Notes under the pieces: model-generated
What the model saw: only the letters and a program-made list of their open reading frames with translations
Told to the model about the DNA's origin: nothing
Databases searched by the model: none
Shown: positions 43,558 to 52,039 of the stretch, one piece after another
Position numbering within the stretch: position 1 is the first letter of the stretch
Layout of the letters: each line of letters opens with the position of its first letter
Made by a program: the position numbers and the translations under genes
Assembly (NCBI RefSeq): GCF_029854195.1
Contig: NZ_CP122960.1
Location: forward strand, 3,106,001-3,170,000
DNA: 64,000 nucleotides
From: Amylibacter sp. IMCC11727
GTDB lineage: Bacteria; Pseudomonadota; Alphaproteobacteria; Rhodobacterales; Rhodobacteraceae
Direction of reading: 5' to 3'

Positions 43558-44724
43558 TTAAACCGCTTTTTTCAGCGCATCCACCAGATCGGTCTTTTCC
43601 CAGCTAAAGCCGCCGTCATCCGTTGCTGCGCGTCCAAAGTGGCCATAGGCCGCTGTGCGTGCATACACTGGACGACGCAAGCCGAGGTGTTCGATAATCC
43701 CGCGCGGTGTCAGGTCCATCGCCTGTGCCACTGCTTTTTCGATTTCGGATTCATGAACTTGGCCCGTGCCATGTGTGTCACAATAAATCGACAATGGTTT
43801 GGCCACACCAATCGCGTAAGACAGCTGAATCGTACAGCGTTTTGCCATACCGGCGGCCACAACGTTTTTCGCCAAATATCGCGCCGCATAGGCCGCGGAA
43901 CGGTCTACTTTGGTTGGGTCTTTGCCAGAAAACGCACCGCCGCCGTGTGGGGCTGCGCCACCGTATGTGTCTACGATGATTTTGCGGCCTGTCAAACCAG
44001 CGTCCCCATCAGGGCCACCAATTACAAACTTGCCTGTTGGGTTTACGTGCCATTCTGTGTCGGCAGAAATCCAACCTTCGGGCAGCGTCTTGCGGATGTA
44101 CGGTTCGACAACCGCCTGAACATCTGCAGAAGACATGTTTTCATCCAAATGCTGTGTGGACAAAACAATGGATGTCACCCCAACGGGATCGCCATTTTCG
44201 TATTTCACAGACAACTGCGATTTTGCGTCTGGCCCCAATTGCGGCACATCGCCAGCATGACGGGCTTCGGCCAAGTTGCGCAGGATTGCATGGGAATATT
44301 GGATCGGCGCTGGCATCAGCTCTGGCGTTTCATCCACGGCATAGCCGAACATGATGCCCTGATCCCCAGCACCATCTTTGTCCACCCCTTGCGCGATGTG
44401 CGCGGATTGTGGGTGCAGGTGGTTTTCCACAGACATGTTTTGCCAGTGAAAGCCATCTTGCTCATAGCCGATATCTTTGACGCAATCACGCACGATACCT
44501 TCAACGCCTTCCATAAACGACGACAGCTTTTCTTTGGTGGAAAGGCCAACTTCGCCGCCGATCACAACACGGTTCGTTGTGGCAAAAGTTTCACAGGCAA
44601 CGCGTGCCATTTCTTCTTCGGTTAAAAACGCGTCCAGAATAGCATCTGAAATACGGTCACAAATTTTGTCAGGATGACCCTCAGACACGGATTCCGAGGT
44701 AAAAAGGTAATTTTGACGGGACAT
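43558..44724 (-). CDS. metK: S-adenosylmethionine synthetase
   Basis: 388 residues. Makes SAM from methionine and ATP. SEGHPDKICDRISDAIL, GAGDQGIMFGYA, GGPDGDAGLTGRKIIVDTYGG and GGGAFSGKDPTKVDRSAAY are the family signatures. ATG 44724 (MSRQNYLF) follows GGAG, which itself forms part of the SAM/SAH riboswitch at 44729-44776, so translation should fall when SAM or SAH accumulates. A terminator ends the transcript at 43504-43536. Confidence 0.97.
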   Translation of the reverse strand: MSRQNYLFTSESVSEGHPDKICDRISDAILDAFLTEEEMARVACETFATTNRVVIGGEVGLSTKEKLSSFMEGVEGIVRDCVKDIGYEQDGFHWQNMSVENHLHPQSAHIAQGVDKDGAGDQGIMFGYAVDETPELMPAPIQYSHAILRNLAEARHAGDVPQLGPDAKSQLSVKYENGDPVGVTSIVLSTQHLDENMSSADVQAVVEPYIRKTLPEGWISADTEWHVNPTGKFVIGGPDGDAGLTGRKIIVDTYGGAAPHGGGAFSGKDPTKVDRSAAYAARYLAKNVVAAGMAKRCTIQLSYAIGVAKPLSIYCDTHGTGQVHESEIEKAVAQAMDLTPRGIIEHLGLRRPVYARTAAYGHFGRAATDDGGFSWEKTDLVDALKKAV

Positions 44725-44728
44725 GAAA

Positions 44729-44776
44729 CGCTCCAATGTATGTTAATCTGTCACGTCAGGAAGCCGTTGTAACAGA
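44729..44776 (-). promoter_or_regulatory. SAM/SAH riboswitch of metK
   Basis: On the minus strand, stem CTGTTAC/GTGACAG (44769-44775 with 44748-44754) encloses loop AACGGCTTCCTGAC, and the downstream ATTGGAGC contains the metK ribosome binding site. The sequence and pseudoknot-plus-SD layout match the SAM/SAH riboswitch class known from metK leaders of Rhodobacterales. Recognition is from memory of the consensus. Confidence 0.85.
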
Positions 44777-44811
44777 AGTTCAATTCGGTCTAGTTGCGCG
44801 GCCTCTGCGGG

Positions 44812-46335
44812 TCAATCGTTATTTCCCACAGCAAAATTGCCGTGATCCTTTTGCACCGCTTGTCTGTGGCCAACCATAATGACAATCGCGATCAGGAACA
44901 GGGCGAAATACCACCACGGCACTTCTCCCCACTTTGAATAGAAGGTTGCGGGCAACGGTTCAGGCAATTGCACATCAATGTAGCCATCCGTGTTCAATGG
45001 AAGGGATGCAATGACGCGGCCATAAGGGTCTATCATGCCAGATACCCCCGTGTTTGCCGTGCGCACCACGGGGAGCCCCTGTTCGATTGCGCGGGCGCGT
45101 GATTGAACCAAATGTTGATAGGGGCCAGAAAATTCCCCGTACCACGCGTCATTTGTCAGGTGCAGCAGCCATTCAGGCCGCTGGCCTTTTACCTGCGCCA
45201 ACCCTGGAAAAATTGCCTCGTAACAGATCATCGGCAGGTAGCTTGGCAAACCATCAACGTCGATCACGCGTGGGCCGTTGCCAGCGGCAAAGCCCATCTG
45301 GTTCACATCCGCCATGCCAAAGATTCCAAATTTGGCAGCCAGTCCTGCAAATGGAATGTATTCGCCAAAGGGGACCAAATGGGATTTGTCGTAAATCGCC
45401 TGCGTTTGCCCTGCCCCGTCCAGATGCACCATGGAATTGTACATTGCCCCGTTTTCTGGCCGTTGCACCCCGCCAATAAACTGTGCGCCACCCATCGCAT
45501 CGCGCATCATTTGAGCGCCCTGATCGCTTTGCCCCCAGCGAAACGGAATAGATGTTTCAGGCCAGATCACTGCATCCACCGCACTACCGTCCCCTTGGGA
45601 CAAAGCCAGTCCGCGTTGGAAAAACCGCGCCATGTGATCGGGATGCCATTTCAAATGTTGCGTCGCATTGGGCTGCACCAAACGCAGCGTCACATCACGC
45701 AAAGCCACGTCTTCTTTCGGGGCAATCGCTATTCCAGCGAACCACATCGCCCCTACGCCGAGCCCCAGAACAACACCGCGCGCCAACCGCCACGGCAGCA
45801 TCATCGGGATCACGCCAACCGCTAGGGTCGCCATGCCCAGCCCATGGGGTCCGATCCACGCCAATAATTGGAATACAGGCGTTTCTGACCAAACATAGGC
45901 CAGCAAGCCCCACGGAAATCCTGTGAAAATATGCGCTCGTGCAAACTCGGTTAGCGTCAGCGTCACCACCAGTAACAGCAATCTTATTGCGCCATGGACA
46001 CGGGCCGCCACGCCAAAGCCTACCGCCCAAAACAGCGCCAATCCCACCGATAACAGCGTGATCGCAATGGGAGCCAGCCAGCCAAAGACTTCGGGTTCCA
46101 CGAAAAATGGTTCGACGATCCAAAACATCGACCCAGCGAAATACGCCGTTCCCGCCAACCAACCGAGCCGAAAACCACCCCACGGCGTTTTGGCGCGCAA
46201 TAATAAACCCGCCAAAACAGGCAGGCCCATCACAACGCCAATTGGTATAGAAAACGGCGCATGGCCCAGCGCCAGTAACAAACCTGCCAAAACGGTGAGG
46301 AACCGCCCCAGCCATTTGCGGCGTCGATCAGCCAC
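44812..46335 (-). CDS. lnt: Apolipoprotein N-acyltransferase
   Basis: 507 residues. Adds the third acyl chain to lipoproteins in the inner membrane. About six N-terminal membrane segments precede a nitrilase-like domain with the catalytic set: Glu in WPETSIPF, Lys in YDKSHLVPFGEYIP and Cys in MICYEAIFPG. One C-terminal membrane segment closes it. GTG 46335 (VADRRRKWLG) is the best start, overlapping the corC stop by 8 bases, and gives the usual length. Confidence 0.94.
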   Translation of the reverse strand: MADRRRKWLGRFLTVLAGLLLALGHAPFSIPIGVVMGLPVLAGLLLRAKTPWGGFRLGWLAGTAYFAGSMFWIVEPFFVEPEVFGWLAPIAITLLSVGLALFWAVGFGVAARVHGAIRLLLLVVTLTLTEFARAHIFTGFPWGLLAYVWSETPVFQLLAWIGPHGLGMATLAVGVIPMMLPWRLARGVVLGLGVGAMWFAGIAIAPKEDVALRDVTLRLVQPNATQHLKWHPDHMARFFQRGLALSQGDGSAVDAVIWPETSIPFRWGQSDQGAQMMRDAMGGAQFIGGVQRPENGAMYNSMVHLDGAGQTQAIYDKSHLVPFGEYIPFAGLAAKFGIFGMADVNQMGFAAGNGPRVIDVDGLPSYLPMICYEAIFPGLAQVKGQRPEWLLHLTNDAWYGEFSGPYQHLVQSRARAIEQGLPVVRTANTGVSGMIDPYGRVIASLPLNTDGYIDVQLPEPLPATFYSKWGEVPWWYFALFLIAIVIMVGHRQAVQKDHGNFAVGNND

Positions 46336-47194
46336 TGACAGGATCGCGCGTGACACGCAAACGTTTGATGCGCCGTGGATCGGCATCCACCACTTCGAAT
46401 TCCACGCCGCTTGGATGGGGCACGATTTCGCCTTTGGCAGGCACACGGCCCGTCAACATAAAAACCAACCCGCCCAGCGTGTCGACTTCTTCGTCATCTG
46501 TATCCGCCAAAGCGCCCATGCCAAGCACAGTTTCAAATTCCGTCAAAGAGGCCCGCGATTGCGCCAGATAAACGCCAGGGCTTTCTTCGACCCACATCAC
46601 GTCTTCTTCGGTGTCATGTTCATCGACAATTTCACCCAGAACCGTTTCCACCAAGTCTTCGATAGTCAGTAGTCCATCCACACCGCCGTATTCATCAATA
46701 ACCAATGCCATATGAATGCGATCCGCCTGCATCTTTTGCAGCAAAACACCAATGGTCATGCTGGGCGGCGCATAGAGCAGCGGGCGCAGCGTGCGTTTCA
46801 TCGAAAACTTGGATTTTGATCCGTTGAACCCGTATTTCAGTGCAAGGTCTTTGAGGTGAACAAACCCGACAGGATTGTCCAACTGATCCTTAAATACGGG
46901 CAGTCGCGAATAACCGCTGTCTTTGAACACTTTCACCAAATCCGTCAGATTGGTATCCTGCGCCACAGCCGTAATGTCCGCACGCGGGATCGCCACGTCT
47001 TCCAGACGCATCGAATTCAGGTTGCCCAAATCCCCTGTGGGTAAGGACGACCGTTCCATCGTTTCTGGCTGTTCTATGGGTGCAGGAGAGTTTTTTCCAC
47101 CAAACAGGCGTTTGAAAAACCCTGCGGTGTTTGTGTTGCCTTCAGGCTGCGCGCGCTGCGCCGCCCCAGAAGATCCGTCAATTGTGTCGCCCAT
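46328..47194 (-). CDS. CorC/HlyC-type CBS domain protein
   Basis: 288 residues with two CBS motifs (about 65-185) and the C-terminal transporter-associated CorC_HlyC domain (about 205-285, with GLVFMLTGRVPAKGEI). There is no DUF21 membrane domain, as in the soluble CorC form near ybeY and lnt. It is thought to assist divalent cation (magnesium or cobalt) homeostasis. Confidence 0.92.
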   Translation of the reverse strand: MGDTIDGSSGAAQRAQPEGNTNTAGFFKRLFGGKNSPAPIEQPETMERSSLPTGDLGNLNSMRLEDVAIPRADITAVAQDTNLTDLVKVFKDSGYSRLPVFKDQLDNPVGFVHLKDLALKYGFNGSKSKFSMKRTLRPLLYAPPSMTIGVLLQKMQADRIHMALVIDEYGGVDGLLTIEDLVETVLGEIVDEHDTEEDVMWVEESPGVYLAQSRASLTEFETVLGMGALADTDDEEVDTLGGLVFMLTGRVPAKGEIVPHPSGVEFEVVDADPRRIKRLRVTRDPVSG

Positions 47195-47233
47195 GGCTCC
47201 TATCCAAAAAATGCACCGAAAATTGATGCAACG

Positions 47234-47743
47234 CTAATATGGGTCCGCAATACCCAAAGATGCAAGTAGCTTTGTCTCCAAACCCTCCATTCGTGCTGCA
47301 TCTGCATCGGTTTCATGGTCGAATCCCAGCAAATGGAGGCAGGAATGGATTAACAAATGTGTGAGGTGGTCTTCGAATGCGATTTTACCCGCCTCAGCTT
47401 CGCGTTGGCATGTGTCATATGACAGGGCAATATCGCCAAGCTCTGTGTCCATAGGATTGGCCAGAATATCTGGCGGTGGGGCAGGTGCGTCCCCAGCGTT
47501 CAGGGGCGCAAGTTCAAAGGCTGGCCATGACAAAACGTTAGTAGGTACAGGTTTGCCGCGAAACTCTGCGTTCAATTCTGCAATCCGCGCATCATCGCAC
47601 GCCAGAACGGACAATTCGTACCCCTGCCCGCTGATACCCTGTTCTGCGAACACCGCGCCGAACGCACGGTTGCAAATTGGGGTTAGTTTTACGTCACCCC
47701 AGCGGTCGTCTTCGATCAATACATCAATTGAAGTGGGCATCAC
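47234..47743 (-). CDS. ybeY: Endoribonuclease YbeY
   Basis: 169 residues. Metal-dependent RNase that matures the 16S rRNA 3' end and serves in ribosome quality control. The zinc motif HLLIHSCLHLLGFDHE contains the three histidines, and LNAEFRGKPVPTNVLSWP precedes it. The ATG overlaps the phoH stop (ATGA). Confidence 0.95.
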   Translation of the reverse strand: MMPTSIDVLIEDDRWGDVKLTPICNRAFGAVFAEQGISGQGYELSVLACDDARIAELNAEFRGKPVPTNVLSWPAFELAPLNAGDAPAPPPDILANPMDTELGDIALSYDTCQREAEAGKIAFEDHLTHLLIHSCLHLLGFDHETDADAARMEGLETKLLASLGIADPY

Positions 47744-48750
47744 CCAGACTTCTGCGCGTGTTTGTCATAGGCTTGAATGATCCGTGCCACCATCGGGTGG
47801 CGCACCACATCTTCGGCCTTAAAGGTGGTCATCCCGACCCCTTTCACCCCGCGTAGAACTTTCTCGGCCTCGACCAATCCGCTGGGCACACCGCGGGGCA
47901 GGTCGCACTGCGAACTGTCTCCTGTGATCGCCATATGGCTGCCTTCGCCCATACGCGTCAGAAACATTTTCATCTGCATTGTCGTGGCATTCTGCGCTTC
48001 GTCCAAAACGATGAACGCGTTGGACAGTGTTCGCCCGCGCATAAACGCCAATGGTGCAATTTCGATCCGTTTCTCTTCGATCAATTTGCCAACCTGTTTG
48101 GCAGGCAGAAAATCATTCAGCGCATCGTAAAGAGGCTGCATATATGGATCGACCTTGTCTTTCATGTCTCCCGGCAAGAACCCCAGTCGTTCCCCTGCCT
48201 CAACAGCTGGGCGGGATAGCAAAATACGGTCCACATGGCCTTCGATAAACATCGACACACCCGCCGCCACAGCCAGATAGGTTTTACCCGTCCCTGCGGG
48301 ACCCAGCCCAAATACCAGCTCGTTCTTAAACAGGCTTTTGACATAGTCTTTTTGCGTGTTGGTGCGCGGTTCCACCGTTTTCTTACGGGTGCGAATTTCA
48401 ACACCACCGCTTGGGAACATTTCACGCTGTTCGCTTGGATGGCGCGGTGTGCCTTGGGCGGGGCGTCCCATACGCAACGCTGCATCAACATCGCCAGGTT
48501 CCACCTCGCGACCTTGCTCTAGCCGTTGATACAATCCTTGCAATGCTTCGGACGCACGCCTGCATCCCTCTTCGTCTCCAAAGATGGCCAGCTCATTCCC
48601 ACGGCGCACAATCTGCACACCCAGCGTGGATTCAATATGAGTTAAATTTTTGTCAAACGCGCCGCACAAATCAATCAGCAGACGGTTATCTGGGAAATTC
48701 AAACTTGTTTCGGGGGCCGAAGCCGTCTCCGTCGGGGCGGATGTCGCCAA
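47740..48750 (-). CDS. PhoH-like ATPase
   Basis: 336 residues with an N-terminal KH-like region (about 20-90) and a PhoH ATPase domain. Walker A is GLGPAGTGKTYLAV, Walker B is FIVLDEAQNAT and GDSSQCDLPRG follows. TTG 48750 starts the gene, with AGGAG nine bases upstream. It heads the phoH-ybeY-corC-lnt operon, and all three downstream junctions are overlapping or short. PhoH and YbeY are commonly paired in RNA metabolism. Confidence 0.93.
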   Translation of the reverse strand: MATSAPTETASAPETSLNFPDNRLLIDLCGAFDKNLTHIESTLGVQIVRRGNELAIFGDEEGCRRASEALQGLYQRLEQGREVEPGDVDAALRMGRPAQGTPRHPSEQREMFPSGGVEIRTRKKTVEPRTNTQKDYVKSLFKNELVFGLGPAGTGKTYLAVAAGVSMFIEGHVDRILLSRPAVEAGERLGFLPGDMKDKVDPYMQPLYDALNDFLPAKQVGKLIEEKRIEIAPLAFMRGRTLSNAFIVLDEAQNATTMQMKMFLTRMGEGSHMAITGDSSQCDLPRGVPSGLVEAEKVLRGVKGVGMTTFKAEDVVRHPMVARIIQAYDKHAQKSG

Positions 48751-48851
48751 TGAACGCTCCTATAGGTTTTGATCTGCGCGTTAACTGAATGGTGCAAAAA
48801 CCTTTACAAACCCGCAAGGGTAAAAGCCGCCGTTCACCAAGATTTCACAAA

Positions 48852-48877
48852 AAAGGCCAGCGAATCCGCTGGCCTTT
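48852..48877 (-). terminator. Rho-independent terminator after lipoprotein gene
   Basis: AAAGGCCAGCG pairs perfectly with CGCTGGCCTTT around AATC, and a run of T follows on the minus strand. It ends the two-gene transcript from 49768. Confidence 0.92.
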
Positions 48878-48899
48878 AAGTCTTGATTTGCGCGTGCCC

Positions 48900-49193
48900 T
48901 TAGATCGGGTCGCGCTTTCCATCTTTAAAGTCGCCAACGGCTGTGTTTGGTGGCGCGATGCCAGAACAAACTGGTTTGCCGTATTTGTCCAAACGAGCGG
49001 ACAGGTACCCTTCGACGCCATCGTCGATGATCCAGTGATCACAGCCAACTGGATCCACCCAGATACCTGCATTCAATTCGCTCACAGAGTGGCTGTCGAT
49101 GCCACGGTCAATGGTTTTGTTTGACTTGTCGCCAGTGCAACCAGCAACAGCCACTGCCACACCCAAAATCGCCATGCTTACTTTGATTGTCAT
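48900..49193 (-). CDS. Small lipoprotein with WVDPxGCxHW cassette
   Basis: 97 residues with a lipoprotein signal (about 1-19, lipobox VAGC with Cys19). The mature part holds, at residues 43-76, GIWVDPVGCDHW, DDGVEGY and GKPVC: two cysteines flanking conserved acidic and aromatic residues. The upstream OmpA-family gene carries the same cassette at the same residue numbers. The family is unknown to me. A start at ATG 49193 is 12 bases after the OmpA-like gene, so both are one operon. Confidence 0.82.
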   Translation of the reverse strand: MTIKVSMAILGVAVAVAGCTGDKSNKTIDRGIDSHSVSELNAGIWVDPVGCDHWIIDDGVEGYLSARLDKYGKPVCSGIAPPNTAVGDFKDGKRDPI

Positions 49194-49204
49194 TTTTCTA
49201 CTCC

Positions 49205-49768
49205 TCAACGTACGCAGGTGATTTCAACGCGACGGTTTTTCTTCATGCCATGCGCCGTACGGTTAGATGCTACAGGCACACGCTCGCCGTACCAACGCAC
49301 TTGCGCGCGTTTACCAGCTTGTTGTGCAATCTGTGCAACTGCCTTCGCGCGGCGCTCTGACAAACGCATGTTGTATGCGTCAGATGCGCGGCTGTCTGTG
49401 TGACCATCAATGATAAATGCGGTGGCTTGCGCGGACTGGAAGAATTCCATCAAACGCTTACGCCCCCAAGAATTGATGTGCCATTTGTCTGTTTTAAACA
49501 ACTGGTCGCTGTTCATTACCGCACATGGGTTCCCACGGCGACATACAGGGATACCGTCACGTGTTACATGTGGTGTCATGTAGCCTTCAACACCATCATC
49601 CATAACCCAATGCTCACACCCGTCTGGGTCAACCCAAACACCTGGCACATAACGCTCACCGGTGGCTTGCGTGGATTTGCGCACAACGAAATCATCCGCC
49701 GCCACTGAACCCGCTATCACAAGACACCCGACTGCTGCTGCAATCACTTTCACAGATCGGTCAAACAC
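49205..49768 (-). CDS. OmpA-family protein with N-terminal WVDPxGCxHW cassette
   Basis: 187 residues. A Sec signal peptide (about 1-24, ending SVAAD) is followed by the cassette GVWVDPDGCEHW, DDGVEGY and GIPVC (43-76), then a C-terminal OmpA peptidoglycan-binding domain (about 90-187). This carries FIIDGHTDSRASDAYNMRLSERRAKAV and ends with KKNRRVEITC. It probably anchors to peptidoglycan while the downstream lipoprotein sits in the outer membrane. Cysteines in the cassette may form a disulfide. Confidence 0.88.
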   Translation of the reverse strand: MFDRSVKVIAAAVGCLVIAGSVAADDFVVRKSTQATGERYVPGVWVDPDGCEHWVMDDGVEGYMTPHVTRDGIPVCRRGNPCAVMNSDQLFKTDKWHINSWGRKRLMEFFQSAQATAFIIDGHTDSRASDAYNMRLSERRAKAVAQIAQQAGKRAQVRWYGERVPVASNRTAHGMKKNRRVEITCVR

Positions 49769-49953
49769 TGGAACTTCCCTTCACATCCAACTTTATAAGC
49801 CTAGGCAGCGCTCTGACGGCGCATTCCCCTTAATACTTTGTAAACTTATCAACATTCTACAATCTGTGAAGCTTAAAATGTGAACCACTACTGCTTGATT
49901 GAGAAACAATCTTAGGTGGTTTCAAGGCATTGGTTCCAAATTAATTTAAATTG

Positions 49954-49972
49954 GGGTGACTCAGCGTCACCC
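49954..49972 (-). terminator. Hairpin at the miaB stop
   Basis: GGGTGAC pairs with GTCACCC around a 5-base loop, and the miaB stop codon lies inside the stem. AT-rich sequence follows on the minus strand. Confidence 0.6.
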
Positions 49973-51301
49973 AACAATCTCAGCAGCCAAGGAATTGCGT
50001 TCCGAATGCAAGATTTTGGCCTGTACAATTGTTCCCACAAGGCTTGGATCGGCATCCATATGGACCGCGTGTAAAAACTCTGACTTACCAATCATTTGGC
50101 CATCCATACGGCCCGGCTTTTCCAACAGAACCGGCAGTGTTTTTCCAACCATCGATTTTTGGAAATCCATTTGATGTTCGCTTAACAAAGCCTGCAATCG
50201 GGCCAAGCGGTCAGACTTTTCCGCTTCGTCCACATCTGCGCGTTCAGCCGCGGGTGTTCCAGGACGCGGCGAGTATTTGAAAGAGAAGGCTTGGCCATAC
50301 CGAACCTGACGGCAGAGTTCGAGCGTGTCTTGGAAATCTTCCTCAGATTCGCCAGGAAAGCCGACGATAAAATCACCTGACAAAGCGATATCAGGGCGCG
50401 CTTGGCGAATACGTTCAATCAAGTCGAGATATTCAGCTGCCGTGTGCTTGCGGTTCATCGCCTTTAGGATCTTATCGCTCCCTGCCTGTACCGGCAGGTG
50501 CAAATACGGCATCAGTTTTTCGCACTCCCCGTGGGCGGCGATCAGGTCTTCGGACATGTCGTTCGGGTGAGATGTCGTGAACCGAATGCGCTTCAGTTCA
50601 TCAATTTTGGCCAATTCGTGGATGAGTTGCGCCAAACCCCATTCTTTGCCCCCATGCTCGCCGTGATACGCGTTCACGTTCTGGCCCAGCAAGTTGATCT
50701 CGACAACGCCACGGCTGACCAAATCTTCGGCTTCCGCGATAATTTGTGACACAGGTCGCGACACTTCGGCGCCGCGTGTGTAAGGAACCACACAGAAGTG
50801 ACAGAACTTATCACAGCCCTCTTGGACTGTTAAAAAGGCGCTTGGCGCGCGGCGCGCCTTTGGGCCCCGCCCGCCTGTTTTGGGCAGGTGGTCAAATTTG
50901 TCTTCGATGGGAAATTCCGTATCGACCAGCAGTTCACCACTACCGACTTTGGCTTCCATCTCAGGCAAACGGTGATACGCCTGCGGCCCTACAACCAAAT
51001 CCACCATCGGCTGGCGTTTGATGATTTCTTCGCCTTCGGCCTGTGCCACGCAACCCGCTACGCCAATTTTCAAATCGGGTTTCTTGTTCTTTAGCGGGCG
51101 GTACTGTCCCAACTGCGAATAAATTTTTTCAGCTGCTTTTTCGCGGATGTGACAGGTGTTCAACAGGATCATGTCCGCATCATCTGGCGTGTCCGTTTCC
51201 ACATACCCCTGCCCGCCCAGCGCGGACACCATGCGTTCGCTGTCATAGACATTCATCTGACAGCCATAGGTTTTCACAAACAGTTTTTTGGGTTCAGTCA
51301 T
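49967..51301 (-). CDS. miaB: tRNA-2-methylthio-N6-dimethylallyladenosine synthase
   Basis: 444 residues. Radical-SAM methylthiotransferase that modifies A37 of tRNA. The N-terminal cluster domain includes KTYGCQMNVYDSE and MILLNTCHIREKA. The radical-SAM motif CDKFCHFC (CxxxCxxC) is near residue 160. QNVNAYHGE and SGDFIVGFPGE follow, and a TRAM domain ends the protein. Confidence 0.97.
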   Translation of the reverse strand: MTEPKKLFVKTYGCQMNVYDSERMVSALGGQGYVETDTPDDADMILLNTCHIREKAAEKIYSQLGQYRPLKNKKPDLKIGVAGCVAQAEGEEIIKRQPMVDLVVGPQAYHRLPEMEAKVGSGELLVDTEFPIEDKFDHLPKTGGRGPKARRAPSAFLTVQEGCDKFCHFCVVPYTRGAEVSRPVSQIIAEAEDLVSRGVVEINLLGQNVNAYHGEHGGKEWGLAQLIHELAKIDELKRIRFTTSHPNDMSEDLIAAHGECEKLMPYLHLPVQAGSDKILKAMNRKHTAAEYLDLIERIRQARPDIALSGDFIVGFPGESEEDFQDTLELCRQVRYGQAFSFKYSPRPGTPAAERADVDEAEKSDRLARLQALLSEHQMDFQKSMVGKTLPVLLEKPGRMDGQMIGKSEFLHAVHMDADPSLVGTIVQAKILHSERNSLAAEIVG

Positions 51302-51327
51302 AGGTTCATACCGCCAAAACGCGCAAA

Positions 51328-51348
51328 GCCTGCGCTGGTTGCGCAGGC
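51328..51348 (-). terminator. Rho-independent terminator after mucR
   Basis: GCCTGCGC pairs with GCGCAGGC around TGGTT, followed by TTTGCG on the minus strand, about 45 bases after the mucR stop. Confidence 0.7.
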
Positions 51349-51392
51349 CTTACACAAATTCACCTAAAGGGGCAACGGCCCCCCGCCAGTTG

Positions 51393-51797
51393 TTATCGGC
51401 TGCGGCCCAACCCGCTCGCCTTGGCCAAGGCCTGACGCTTAATCGCGTAATTCGGTGCTACCATTGGATAATCCGCTGGTAGACCCCATTTCGCGCGATA
51501 CTCTTCTGGCGTCATATCGTATTTTGTTTTCAAATGCTTTTTCAGCATTTTGAAAGATTTCCCATCTTCCAGACAAATGATGTGATCAGGCGTAACACTG
51601 TCTTCGATCGCAACAGCAGGCTTTGCAGTTGTGCCAAAGGCATCGCCACGGCACAATTCCACCACCTTGGAATGTACGGTGTCCATAATGCCCGAAATAT
51701 CTTTAACGGCCACATCGTGCTTTTGAACATAAGCAGACACAATTTCCGCTGTATATTTCATCATGTCCGCATCGGCGCGGATGTCTTCCATTTTCAT
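51393..51797 (-). CDS. MucR/Ros-family transcriptional regulator
   Basis: 134 residues. The Ros/MucR zinc-finger region reads CLEDGKSFKMLKKHLKTKYDMTPEEYRAKWGLPADYP in substance (about 76-110), and PNYAIKRQALAKASGLGR ends the protein. These H-NS-like regulators control surface and motility genes in alphaproteobacteria. The second conserved His of the finger is replaced around KYDMT, as in several family members. A typical terminator follows. Confidence 0.93.
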   Translation of the reverse strand: MKMEDIRADADMMKYTAEIVSAYVQKHDVAVKDISGIMDTVHSKVVELCRGDAFGTTAKPAVAIEDSVTPDHIICLEDGKSFKMLKKHLKTKYDMTPEEYRAKWGLPADYPMVAPNYAIKRQALAKASGLGRSR

Positions 51798-52039
51798 AAA
51801 TGCCCCTACTCTGATACAGTTACAAAGACCCTACATCTCTGCTCGTGTACCCCAACTAATCAGCATAAATACCTTTTCAAGTGTTCAATATGCAGAAAAT
51901 TAACTCTGGAAATATTATGGATTACTATAAAAAGAGGTTTCCCAAAGGCACCGCTTGCGATTTTTGCGTGCTTGCAGCATTTTAACGAAAAAATGACAGG
52001 CAACAGCGCCCGTTACAAAGACAAAAGACAGAGGCACCG

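Noticed and set aside
43501..44625. 374-codon open frame on the plus strand
   Set aside because: Antisense to metK, which is unambiguous.
51903..51985. Small frame (22 codons) before the GT2-like gene
   Set aside because: No binding site or conservation evidence; likely leader sequence.
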